Below are positions 48,300-58,030 of a stretch of DNA of 64,000 bases, piece after piece. The notes beneath the pieces are model-generated. The model was not told the origin of the DNA. It was given only the letters and a program-made list of their open reading frames with translations, and did no database searches. The translations under genes and the position numbers were made by a program. Position 1 is the first letter of the stretch, and each line of letters opens with the position of its first letter. The stretch spans positions 3,100,001-3,164,000 of the forward strand of contig NC_089431.1 in assembly GCF_026210795.1 (NCBI RefSeq), read 5' to 3'. This stretch comes from Rhizophagus irregularis (lineage: Eukaryota > Glomeromycota > Glomeromycetes > Glomerales > Glomeraceae).

Positions 48300-49241
48300 A
48301 AATTTTTGAAATTTAAAACAGGTTCTAGGCTTGTTTTAAAAGCTGTGATAATGGAGGTTCAGAAATTTGTTAATAGGAAGAATATTATGTGATTTTAATC
48401 AATAAATAGATTTATACAGTGCAGAACCTCTATAATAGGAACTTAAAAAAATTTAAATAAAATTTGATTTTATAGTTGGATTTTAATTTTATAAAAAAAT
48501 TAAACTCTATTTATTAAAAGGAATTGATTTATAAAATAAAAAAAAGTCTCAATTTTTTCAGAATATGTAAGCATCACATGATACATATATTAACCAATCA
48601 GAAATTAGGATTTTATAAATTATATAATATAAAATTTATATAATATATTTATTTATTGTATTTCATTATAAACTGATGAATTAGGTATACGATGATGAGA
48701 TTTGTATTTTATTATATGTATTTTTTGATCAAATTAAAGTAAAATTACTTAGTTTTTAAATTTTTTCATTTATAAATTCATCTGAACTGTCTTTTAAATA
48801 TTTACTTGATGGTATATAATTATCATTTATAACATTAAATTGACCTATATTTAAATAACCTTATTCATTAAATTTTTTTTTGCAGTTTTAGAATTTTTTT
48901 TCTTCTTGACATATTTAAAAAAAAATCTGTACATTAAATGTGGCTAAAAAAACCTGTAATACAAAAATTTAAACTAGTCACAATTTTGACTAAATTTAAT
49001 CAATATATTTAAATTACAGATTTTTAAATAGCTAAAACTTAACCAAAATTTAATTTAGAAAAAAAATAACCAATAATTTTTAAAGCTAATGGTCATATCT
49101 ATAAAAATTATCGGTTAAATTTTTTACTTTAATATAAAAAAATTTTTTTTTTAGAAATTTATAATCAATCAATGGTTCTGCACTATAGTAAAATCAGTTG
49201 ATTTTCAGATGCAGTATTGTAGTTATTTGTGCTTCTAATTA
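48300..49241. other. AT-rich intergenic stretch
   Basis: No gene and no structured repeat are seen, other than A/T tracts. Confidence 0.45.
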
Positions 49242-49490
49242 CAGTCAACTCCCTCTATAGTTACTCCCGTTATAGTCACATTCTACTATATAGTCACACC
49301 AGTTGAATGTTCAAAACACTTTATTATTAAAATCTATCCTATATAGTCACAATCTATCTATAGTCATTATCACACCTATCCTCAAAAATCTTATATTAAA
49401 AAAAACCGTTTATAATCACAGTTATATAAAGAATATATTAAATAACTTGGCATCTAATAATTGTACAAAGATGTATCATAGCTTGTTAGA
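49242..49490. mobile_element. Left part of a CAGTCAACTC-ended miniature element (interrupted)
   Basis: Begins TA then CAGTCAACTCCCTCTATAGT, with repeated TATAGTCAC words. The only matching opposite end nearby is at 56300-56375 (GACTATAAAGAGAGTTGACTG then TA), about 7.1 kb away. The intervening GC-richer block may have inserted into this element. Confidence 0.5.
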
Positions 49491-49491
49491 A

Positions 49492-49521
49492 TTGTCTCAC
49501 TGAGACGAATCGAATGATGGT
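49492..49521. repeat. GTCTCnnnGAGACGAATCGAAT palindrome (fragment of dispersed family)
   Basis: TTGTCTCACTGAGACGAATC followed by GAATGATGGTA matches hairpins inside the fold-back element at 5938-7134 and the three repeats at 55838-56215. It ends exactly where the tRNA-like tandem units begin. Confidence 0.6.
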
Positions 49522-50512
49522 AGTTTTATCCTTTTCCTTTGCTAGTGTTTACGGCCAGACCACCCATTGCCTCTTATGAGACTAATCTCGGGTCGTGTCC
49601 TATCATCTTCAATGGGCAACCATTATACCGAGTACTTAATTCCTCAGGTAACAGCATCACTATAGAAGACATCCCCCATCGGGCCATTATAGGCTGATCT
49701 GAAGCTAGGTACACGCCGCCTACTCATCCTATACCCATTGCACTGATACCGATACTCAATTTATTTAACGACCTTTAGAGAAGCATCTACTTTCATGGAG
49801 GACTTTCGACAGGTAACATCAACCATCTAGTACCCTTCCATACCACCATTTTAGGTACTAAGTCTCACTCAAAGGCCACTACAGCCCGCGATTACCTAGT
49901 ACCGATAGTACAGTTGTTTACCCCAAGTGGTATACTTTGTAGCGACCACTCGGACAGGAAATGCAGGCTTCTGTCCAGGATCACCCCTTATGGTGGGTAT
50001 CAACCACTAGGGATCACCAACGGACCCCAAGAAGTGGGGAATCGAACCCCATAACCATGCTACCTGTTCTGCGCACGAACACCTTGGTTGGCTTAAGACC
50101 TAACAGAAGGTCAAACTACTACTAAGACATTGCACCCTCAGCTTTACCATCTAGGACGACCATCTAGCCATTACTGACCCCAAGTGGTATCGTGAGCCGA
50201 CCACCTAAACATGCCCCCAGCTCATGAGTAGCTGACCTCAGGACAGGACTGCGCACATACCAATGGCCTCATAGTGAACGTTATAAGGACACCATAACCC
50301 TTAGTTGAAATGTGCGGCCTAACCGTACACACTAATTCACCATGATGCAGTCCAACTACACTAATCCCTGTACCTTCACGCTATTGGTTGTAGCATCCGC
50401 AGTAAAATTCTTTTTATTTCCGTGGTCATGGGAATCGAACCTGCGACCTCACCATACTCAGGCTTAATGAGGGTCTCAGCGACTAACCTACCGAGATAGG
50501 GTGATCAACCCT
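49522..50512 (-). mobile_element. tRNA-derived SINE-like unit, copy c (991 bp)
   Basis: The last of three tandem units read on the minus strand. It begins GGTTGATCACCCTATCTCGG and ends GCAAAGGAAAAGGATAAAAC. It contains two tRNA-like modules: one at 50503-50422 (D-arm-like CTCGGTAGGTTAGTCGCTGAG, loop TTAAGCC, box B GGTTCGATTCC) and one at 50100-50033 (loop GTGCGCA between GTTC/GAAC, T-arm TGGGGTTCGATTCCCCA). GC content is clearly higher than the flanks. There is no open reading frame of note. Confidence 0.65.
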
Positions 50513-51501
50513 AGTTTTATCCTTTTCCTTTGGTAGTATTTATGGCAGCACCACCCATCAGCTTCTTATGGACTAATCTCTATCGTGTCCCCTATCATCT
50601 TCACTGGGCAACCATTATACCGAGTGAATTCCTCAGGTAACAGCACCACTTTAAGGACATCCCCCATCGGGCCATTTTAGGCTGATCTGGAAGCAGACAC
50701 GCCGCCTACTCATCCTATATCCATTGCATGATACTGATACTCAATTTATTTTACGACCTTTAGAGAGCATCTACTTTCATGGAGGACTTTCGACAGGTAA
50801 CATCAACTATCTAGTACCATTCCATACCACCATTTTAGGTACTAAGTCTCACTCAAAGGCCACTACAGCCCGCGATTACCTAGCACCGATAGTCCAGTTG
50901 TTTACCCCAAGTGGTATACTTTCGTAATGACCTATTCTGGATATAAGGAGTATTACTGTTCGAATCAGCCCCCATGCGGTATCAACCACCTTGAGGATTA
51001 CCAACCAGGATACAAGAAGTGGGGAATCGAACCCCATAACCATGCTACCTGTTCTGTGCACGAACACCTTGGTTGGCCTAAGACCTAACAGAAGGTCTAA
51101 CTACCACTAAGACATTGCACCCTCAGTTTTACCATCTAGGACGACTATCTAGCCATTACTGACCCTAAGTGGTATCGTGGAGTGACCACCCAGACAGGAA
51201 GTCCCCCCAAGGTATAGTAGTGACCTCAAGGACAGGACTGCGCACATGCCAATGGCCTCATAGAGAACGTTAGAAGGACACCATGACCCTTAGTTGAAAT
51301 GTGCGGCCTAACCGTACACACTAATTCACTATGATGCAGTCCAACTACACTAATCCCTGTATCTTCACGCTATTGGTTGTAGCGTCCGCAGTAAAATTCT
51401 TTTTATTTCTGTGGTCATGGGAATCGAACCTGCGACCTCACCATACTCAGGCTTAATGAGGGTCTCAGTGACTAACCACCGAGATAGGGTGACCAACCCT
51501 T
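50513..51501 (-). mobile_element. tRNA-derived SINE-like unit, copy b (989 bp)
   Basis: Head-to-tail with its neighbours and with the same order of modules; tRNA-like modules lie at 51494-51411 and 51085-51018. It is highly similar to copy c by eye, with scattered small indels. The boundary with each neighbour is the tail AAAGGATAAAACT. Confidence 0.65.
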
Positions 51502-52509
51502 AGTTTTATCCTTTTCCTTTGCTAGTGTTTACGGCCAAACCACCCATTCACTTCTTATGAAGGCTTAATCTCGGGCTACCGTTGTCCTTATCATCTTCAC
51601 CTAAGGCAACTATTATACCGCAGTCTTAATTCCTCAGGTAACAGCACCACTATGCGGGAAGACATCCTCTATCGGGCCATTATAGGCTGATCTGAAGCTA
51701 GGTACACGCCGCCTACTCATCCTATACCCATTGCACGATACTGATACTCAATTTATTTTTTAACGACCTTTAGAGAGCATCTACTTTCATGGATGGACTT
51801 TCGATAAAAACAACATCAACCATCTAAGCACTTTCCATACCACCATTTTAAGTACTAAGTCTCACTCAAAGGCCACTACAGCCCGCGATTACCCAGCACC
51901 GATAGTACAGTTGTTTACCCCAAGTGGTATGCTTTGTAATGACCAACTCGGACAGGAAGTAGCAGCTTCTGTCCAGGATCGCCCCTTATGGTGGGTATCA
52001 CACCAGGGGATTACCAATAGGGGACCGAAGTGGGGAATTGACCTATAACCATGCTTCCTGTTCTGTGCGCGAACATCTTGGTTGGTCAAGGCCTATGAAG
52101 GTCAATGCAAGCTAAAACGTTGCACCTCCGCTTTACCATCGAGGACGACCATCTAGCCATTACTGACCCCAAGTGGTATCGTGGAGTGACCACCCAGACA
52201 GGAAGTCCCCACAAGGTATAGTAGTGACCTCAAGGACAGGACTGCGCACATCCAATGGCCTCATGAGAACGCAAGGACACCACTTGACCCCTAATTAAAT
52301 GTGCGGCCTAACCGTACATACTAATTCACCATGATGCAAAAAGGTTCCCAACTACACTAATCCCCTGTACCTTCACGCTATTGGTTGTAGCGTCCGCAGT
52401 AAAATTCTTTTTATTTCCGTGGTCATGGGAATCGAACCTGCGACCTCACCATACTCGAGGCTTAATGAGGGTCTCAGTGACTAACCACCGAGATAGGGTG
52501 ACCAACCCT
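51502..52509 (-). mobile_element. tRNA-derived SINE-like unit, copy a (1008 bp)
   Basis: The first unit on the minus strand, directly after the tail of the ORF-bearing element. The first tRNA-like module (52503-52419) is well kept. The second (52093-52026) is eroded: its T-arm has lost the GGGGTTCGATTCCCC symmetry. This is the most diverged unit of the three. Confidence 0.6.
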
Positions 52510-53071
52510 AGTTTTATCCTTTTCCTGTGCAAACAGTCTTATGACTTTATCTTTTATTTATATTTCAACATCGAAAAATAATCAAACATTATTATAAAAA
52601 TAAGAAAATAAACTAATAAAAAATAAAAAGAGTAGCTTCACAACTCATACAAGTAAAGAAATCTAAACTAAAATAAATTAAAGCAAAGAGAAACTAAACT
52701 ATTACAGAATCGCATACCCCAACTTTACCCGAAGGCAAATCAGTGCGAATCAACTATCCAACATCCAAAATATCAGTCCGTTACCAGAAAGAGATCCTAA
52801 GAGGTTGAACTGTTAAGCGGCGCAGAAAATCCAAGTGCGAGATCCATGATCCACTCCGACTATGTAAGAGGAGGACCAAGCAGATCCAGGAATCCCGGTA
52901 ACTGTCGCTGTTAAGAGTTGCGATTTGGTGGGAGAAGTAGCAATAGGAGAAGAATTTATAGATTTTACTACTCAGCAAGCTAGTCGAATTAATCTTTAAC
53001 CGAAGTTTTATGTGTAAATTCTGGCTGACATAAAATGTTGTAAAAGTTTGTAATTCAATAGAGTAAATTCA

Positions 53072-53920
53072 TCAATCGCTAAAGCGCTGTATATAAATTT
53101 CCGATACAGAATAATAAAATTTGTATTCATAAAAAAGTAGGAAGAGAAAATAGAAAAGCTTAAAATAAGCGTAAAAGAAGTGAGAAGAAGAATGATTAAA
53201 AGTAAATATTAAAAAAAAAAAAATCAGCGCAATTAGCGCATTAAAAAAACAGGGTGAAGCAAAATCGGCGGGTAGAACAGGTGTTCGAAAATTAGAAGGA
53301 GCAGGGTAAGGATGTGAATCAAACCAAGGTGCACAAACATCCAATAACATTAAGATATCACAAGGTTTAACACGACCTAGTTTGAAAGAAAACCGTGTAT
53401 CACTATTCCAAAGATGTGAAAATGTCGAAGAGGAAGCCGATTTGGTGATAATAGATTGGATGGCATCTCGAAGATACTTCTTCGATACCGAGGAAGTGTT
53501 GTGCTTGGAAATTAATAACCAGAGGAAATTGTGAGAAGGTACATAAATGGAAGCACTATACGAGAGTATCCTTCGGACCATATCAATAATGGAACGACTA
53601 AAGCCAAGAGTTTTAAAATCTTGATAATCAATAACAGGGCAGTTCAGACCAACAAAAGGACCAGAGGTGGGTTTGTCAGTAATAAAATGACTTCCAACTA
53701 CAGAAGAGGGATTCAAAACCACTTTTTGGATAGAACCTGTAAATTTAGAAGATACAAACGCAACTGAAGAGTGATGTGAACGTTCGTTCAAACAGAAGGA
53801 AACATCAGGGCGCGAAGATACGAGATTACGTATATTCTGGACAATTGAGTAATCAGTAGTAGACATAGTCAAATGATAGGAGGTAGGAGGAATGACTATA
53901 GCATGATCCTTAGTGGCCAT
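53072..53920 (-). CDS. Downstream ORF of the retroelement-like unit, 282 aa, function unknown
   Basis: Starts with ATG at 53920 immediately after an in-frame stop (ATG-TAG-ATG), as if translation could stop and restart. The first 230 residues look like a folded protein (FCLNERSHHSSVAFVSSKFT, NCPVIDYQDFKTLGFSRSII, KYLRDAIQSIITKSAS, KPCDILMLLDVCAPWF). The last 50 are Phe/Tyr-rich, probably read-through into the T-rich 3' region. I do not recognise a family; no reverse-transcriptase FxDD motif or nuclease motif is visible. Base use is much less AT-rich than in the host genes. Confidence 0.45.
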   Translation of the reverse strand: MATKDHAIVIPPTSYHLTMSTTDYSIVQNIRNLVSSRPDVSFCLNERSHHSSVAFVSSKFTGSIQKVVLNPSSVVGSHFITDKPTSGPFVGLNCPVIDYQDFKTLGFSRSIIDMVRRILSYSASIYVPSHNFLWLLISKHNTSSVSKKYLRDAIQSIITKSASSSTFSHLWNSDTRFSFKLGRVKPCDILMLLDVCAPWFDSHPYPAPSNFRTPVLPADFASPCFFNALIALIFFFLIFTFNHSSSHFFYAYFKLFYFLFLLFYEYKFYYSVSEIYIQRFSD

Positions 53921-54327
53921 CTACATGGAAGAGTCAAGAAGATCGGGCTGAATAACATGTCGTGAAAATTTGCTCCGGTCTGATAAAAGGTCTTTGTGGC
54001 GTTCTTGACGGGCAAGTTGTTTCTTCGAAGGGTGGGAAATGGATTTGTGAGCAGAGTATGAGATAAGAGTTCGTGCAGAAAGTGTACCACTGTCATCCTT
54101 AAGAACATGATGAAAAGCATAAGATTTGCGGTAGGAAAAGTCCTAGGCGTCGGGAAGTTACATCTTTATAAAAACCATCAGCGTGTCTTTTGCAGACACT
54201 ACATAGCAGTAAAGTGAAAAAAAGGAGAAGGAGGAGGAGGAGGAGTGTGAACAAGTTTTTTGTCATGAATATGACAAGCATGACGAAAGCGAGACATAAC
54301 ATAGGCGGCAGGAGTCTTGCAAAACGG

Positions 54328-55563
54328 TCAACCAAAATAAAGGCCAAGGTAAAAGCAAGATTGATGATATCGAAATTGAATAAAGGTACGAGTACGTCTA
54401 TTATTACGATGAGAAGATGACCAACGGGCAAGAGAGGTAACACGTTGTGTTAATAAAAGCTGGCGTAATCTATTAAAATATTTACGTCGAGCATGCGAGG
54501 GAATACGGTTTTGTCGGTAAAAGAAAAAGGTTAAAAATTTTGATAAAATAAATTTCAAATTAGGAGAAGGACGATCAGATGTAAATTGAAATGGCTCAGT
54601 AGTTGAAAGGAGAGGAGAATTGGTATGAATCGAATAACAATTATCCGAATCAGGAGTGGGGTCCAAAAGGAAGTAACAGTTGCCTCGTCGAATAGAATAT
54701 AAACGATTAGAGCCAATATTTCGAGCAGGACGTATCCATCCATCCAGGATGGTACGTATTGTGAAAGTGTAAGATAAACACTGTACATTATCATGAAGGG
54801 GGGCTGAAGCAGAAGTTGCAGATGAAGATCCCGCAGGTATACTATTTAGAGAAAGGACCGGAGGAGGAACGTTATTGTCATTATCAGCGGTATCTACTAG
54901 AGCTGAAATATGGGGAGTTATGAGAGAGGAGTCTAGGAATTCATTTTGAAAGGGACTTTTAGGTTGGGAAGGACGTGATAAAGGTGGAACCAATAAACGT
55001 ATTGTAGAAGAGGATAAAACCAAACGCGCAAAAGACAATTTTGTCTTAATTTTCTGTGCGCGTTTAAAGGATGCAGGGGAAATCATAGAGGATACGCGTT
55101 TACAAAGAAATTTAGGAGTACACCGTGGAGGGCGTAAACTATTAGTGCATCGCATAGAAGGGGTACATAAATCTAAGATGAAATTAGGATCAGCCTCGTG
55201 TTTAGAAGCCCAAATAGCTAATGGAAGAGGAGGTAGATCATCATTCATTGGATCATCATGTGATGGATGATCGTCAACAGGGGGGATAGCGAAATCCTTT
55301 TTTGAATCCGCAGTAGACGAAAGAGAGGTCAAACGTAAGTGTAAAAGGCGTTTTTGTTCAGAAAGAGAGTCGTCTAGTAGGCGAAGGGGGCCAAAAGCGA
55401 GGTAAGCACGTGACTTGGCAGAAGAGTTGTCAGGAAGAGAGTTGAAACGAGCAAAAAGAACTTCTTGTTTAAGGGCGCACTTAGCGCAAAGGTCCTCAAC
55501 TTCGCGAAGTTTAGAAAGAACTTCATCCCAACTCAAAGTTGAGAAGTCGTGAGAAGAGGCCAT
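54328..55563 (-). CDS. Upstream ORF of the retroelement-like unit, 411 aa, function unknown
   Basis: Starts MASSHDFSTLSWDEVLSKLR. A helical N-terminus (VEDLCAKCALKQEVLFARF, RLLDDSLSEQKRLLHLRL) could form a coiled coil, as in many retroelement ORF1 proteins. A Pro/Asp/Ser-rich middle follows, and then a basic C-terminal third (YRQNRIPSHARRKYFNRLRQ, RWSSSHRNNRRTRT) that could bind nucleic acid. Downstream of 54328 the reading appears to continue in other frames (RFRHACHIHDKKLVHTPPPP; then SKKQLARQERHKDLLSDRSK ending LLDSSM and a stop at the next ORF), so the original protein was longer and is now frameshifted. The family is not recognised. Confidence 0.45.
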   Translation of the reverse strand: MASSHDFSTLSWDEVLSKLREVEDLCAKCALKQEVLFARFNSLPDNSSAKSRAYLAFGPLRLLDDSLSEQKRLLHLRLTSLSSTADSKKDFAIPPVDDHPSHDDPMNDDLPPLPLAIWASKHEADPNFILDLCTPSMRCTNSLRPPRCTPKFLCKRVSSMISPASFKRAQKIKTKLSFARLVLSSSTIRLLVPPLSRPSQPKSPFQNEFLDSSLITPHISALVDTADNDNNVPPPVLSLNSIPAGSSSATSASAPLHDNVQCLSYTFTIRTILDGWIRPARNIGSNRLYSIRRGNCYFLLDPTPDSDNCYSIHTNSPLLSTTEPFQFTSDRPSPNLKFILSKFLTFFFYRQNRIPSHARRKYFNRLRQLLLTQRVTSLARWSSSHRNNRRTRTFIQFRYHQSCFYLGLYFG

Positions 55564-55837
55564 AGGCCTAGATAAAAATAGGAAGGATAAAAATAAAAGA
55601 AAAGGTAATAAAAAACTTTAGAAAAAATTATTTTTATTATATGTAAATAATGTCGTGAGGGCAACGGGAGAGAGTTAGTTTTATCCTTTTCAGTTTTATC
55701 CTTTTCCGATCACTGGCTGACGAGTTATTCAACAAAATGTTAAACATCAGCATTATAATATTTCTTGATTTACGTTTACTGCGCCATTTAACATTTTGCT
55801 AGATTTCTCGGTACCTAGTGATTGTAAAAAGACGATT

Positions 55838-56215
55838 TATAGCTCGTTGGAATCGCCTCATCGAGACGAATCGAATAATGGTAAGCTCATCTCTCTGTGA
55901 TCAATATTAACGGAGTTATTACTTAAAAACCATTTAATATTTTTTAATTTCAGAAATTGATCTAGTGATTGGATTTCAATGTATCTTATACCATTAGATT
56001 CGTCTCATCAAGACGAATCGAATGGTAGTAGTAAGATCGTCTTTCTAGGATCAATATTGACAGAGTTATTACACAAAAACCATTAATATTTTTTTAATTT
56101 CGGAAATTAATCTAGTGATTGGATTTCGACGTATTTTATACCATTAGAACCGTCTTATCAAGACGAATCGAATGGCGGTAAGATCATCTCTCTATGATTA
56201 ATATTGGCGAAGTTA
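55838..56215. repeat. Tandem repeat, three copies of about 150 bp with GTCTC/GAGAC palindrome
   Basis: Copies are marked by AGACGAATCGAAT at 55864, 56011 and 56161. Each then has GGTAAG(A/C)TC(A/G)TCT(C/T)TCT, GATCAATATTGACxGAGTTA, TTTTAATTTC(G/A)GAAATTxA and TCTAGTGATTGGATTTC. The palindrome is shared with 5938-7134 and 49492-49521. Confidence 0.75.
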
Positions 56216-56249
56216 CGATACAATAAAGTTTTAAGTATAATTCTGGCTA

Positions 56250-56375
56250 AAATTATGTTAATTTTTGGCCGGAATTATGGTATACAAATATAAGAAATTT
56301 TTTATATAGTCACATCTCTTTATAATCACCAAATATGGACTGTTCCAAATGTGTGACTATAAAGAGAGTTGACTG
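56250..56375. mobile_element. Right part of a CAGTCAACTC-ended miniature element
   Basis: Ends ACTATAAAGAGAGTTGACTG followed by TA, preceded by TATAGTCACATCTCTTTATA. It is the inverse of the left end at 49242. Confidence 0.5.
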
Positions 56376-56658
56376 TATCAATTTTGTAGTATCATGCAAG
56401 TTAACTATTGGTTTATCTGTGTAATATGCAAAATTTATAATTAATTACATATTTTTTGTAATTATTTACGCATTTCTGTAATTAATTACGTATTTCATAA
56501 AATTGGACAAATATTTTGAAATATTTACAGCAATTAAGAAATACATAATTCCTTATTATGAAATTAATTTCAGCTACAACTATAATAGTTCTATGTAATC
56601 AGTATAATGTATGATCAACTACTTTTTAAGTTTCATAACAACTATTTGATGAGCATTT

Positions 56659-56815
56659 GGGGTCTTTGCAATAGAAAAGTACAAAACTCAAAAAATATCA
56701 AAAATTGAATTAATATTAAATTTGCATTTATTTCAGTAAAAAAAAACATAATTAGCATATAAAGTAAAATTAAAATTTTTTTTTGAGTTTCATACCTTTC
56801 TATTGCAAAGACCCC
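56659..56815. mobile_element. Miniature inverted-repeat element, 157 bp
   Basis: The ends GGGGTCTTTGCAATAGAAAG (left copy ...GAAAAG, then TACAAAACTCAAAAAA; right inverted copy GTATGAAACTCAAAAAA) are about 38 bp long and nearly identical. ATTT flanks both sides (56655-56658 and 56816-56819), a possible 4-bp target duplication. The 78-residue minus frame across it is an artefact. Confidence 0.65.
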
Positions 56816-57914
56816 ATTTATATGATTTATGCCAAATGGTAAAGTTATTTGGATCTCTATCTTTATCATAAGTTCCATCTACTATTAAGATATATTACTG
56901 GTAGAAATTTCACTTTTATATGAAACTTTACCTTAAGATTTGCTTAAATTTTATTGGTTAATTAATTAAAATGGAAAAAAACATAATAATATAACATAAA
57001 ATTTTCTTTTATAGTAGGATCTTTAAAGAGTTTTATATATAAACCTTACCTTAGATTATAGTATAACCTATTTTAATAGTAAATGGAATCCTATTGCAAG
57101 TAATAAAAAAAAATATAAAATTTAAAAAGCTATTACCAAATTATTTAGCAAATAAAATTATAAAATAAAATATAAATTTTAAAATAATTTTAAAAGTAAT
57201 TTAATTTTTTTTATTATTAAAAAATATTAAAATTTAAAAATAAATTTAAAAATAATAATTATAATTAAGATTATTTTAATGCTTACTGAAAATGATTTTT
57301 ATTGTATGATTGTATCACATAATTTATAATTATTTTATTAAATTCATTTTTGAAAAAAATACAATTTTTAACATATCATTATGTAATCAAAAAAATTAAA
57401 AAATAATAAAAAGTACAATATATTTATATAAAAACATGTAAAATTTCTTCTTTTTCTAATATATATATGTTATTTAAATTATTTTAGAATGCCATAATTA
57501 TAATTTGAGATGTCATAATTCATTTAATTTACTATATATAATTTACTATGTAAAGTGCTAAAATAATTTGAGATGCTGTAATTGAATTTGGGATTTTACT
57601 TATAATTACAGCAGCCTAAAATAATTTGAACAATATATATATTCTAATGATAAATATTTTATTATGATTATTGAATAAAAAATAATCAACAAATCAAGTT
57701 TCATTAGAAGTAATAAATTACAAGAAAAATGTTTAGAAAAGACTTTCACTCACCATAGTACAATAGTTTTTATATAGATTTTTTAAAACCCTTTAATACT
57801 ATACATGTATAAAAATAAATTTTGAATTAAAAAATTAATTTTAATTTAATTGTATTAGATTTAAAATTTATACTTTATCTTATATATATTATATAATTTT
57901 AAATTTTTCTAATT

Positions 57915-58030
57915 ATTATAAGTGATAATTACTAGTATTACTGAAATTATAATAATTGACTAGCATTAAAAAATATAGTACCAGTAAAATTTAATAATTC
58001 TAGTCGATGGTGATGATCACTTCTGATGAT
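57915..58030. repeat. Second copy of the palindromic miniature repeat at 1742-1855
   Basis: Same word order as 1742-1855 (GATAATTACTAGT, AATTGACTAGCATTAAAAAA, TATAGTACCAGTAAAA, GATGATCACTTC). Confidence 0.5.

Larger units (their letters stand above)
52510..55676 (-). mobile_element. Two-ORF retroelement-like unit sharing the SINE-like tail
   Basis: On the minus strand the order is: a T-rich leader after 55676, two long frames (55563-54328 and 53920-53072), a T-rich 3' region with AATAAA (near 52565), and an end CACAGGAAAAGGATAAAACT at 52510. The same GGAAAAGGATAAAACT tail ends each tRNA-derived unit and also precedes this unit (55677-55707, doubled). Shared tails are typical of LINE/SINE partners. 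No reverse transcriptase or endonuclease block was recognised, so it is either a truncated LINE or another non-autonomous element. Confidence 0.5.

Noticed and set aside
50422-50503. Intact tRNA gene (Leu-AAG-like)
   Set aside because: The T-arm stem does not pair (GCAGG against CCCAT) and the sequence recurs in each repeat unit, so it is a tRNA-derived module rather than a working tRNA gene.
54190-54420. Arg-rich plus-strand frame opposite the retroelement-like ORFs
   Set aside because: It reads the complement of a CT-rich tract and has no start context or homology.
56642-56878. 78-residue minus frame
   Set aside because: It spans both inverted ends of the miniature element at 56659-56815 and so is not a gene.
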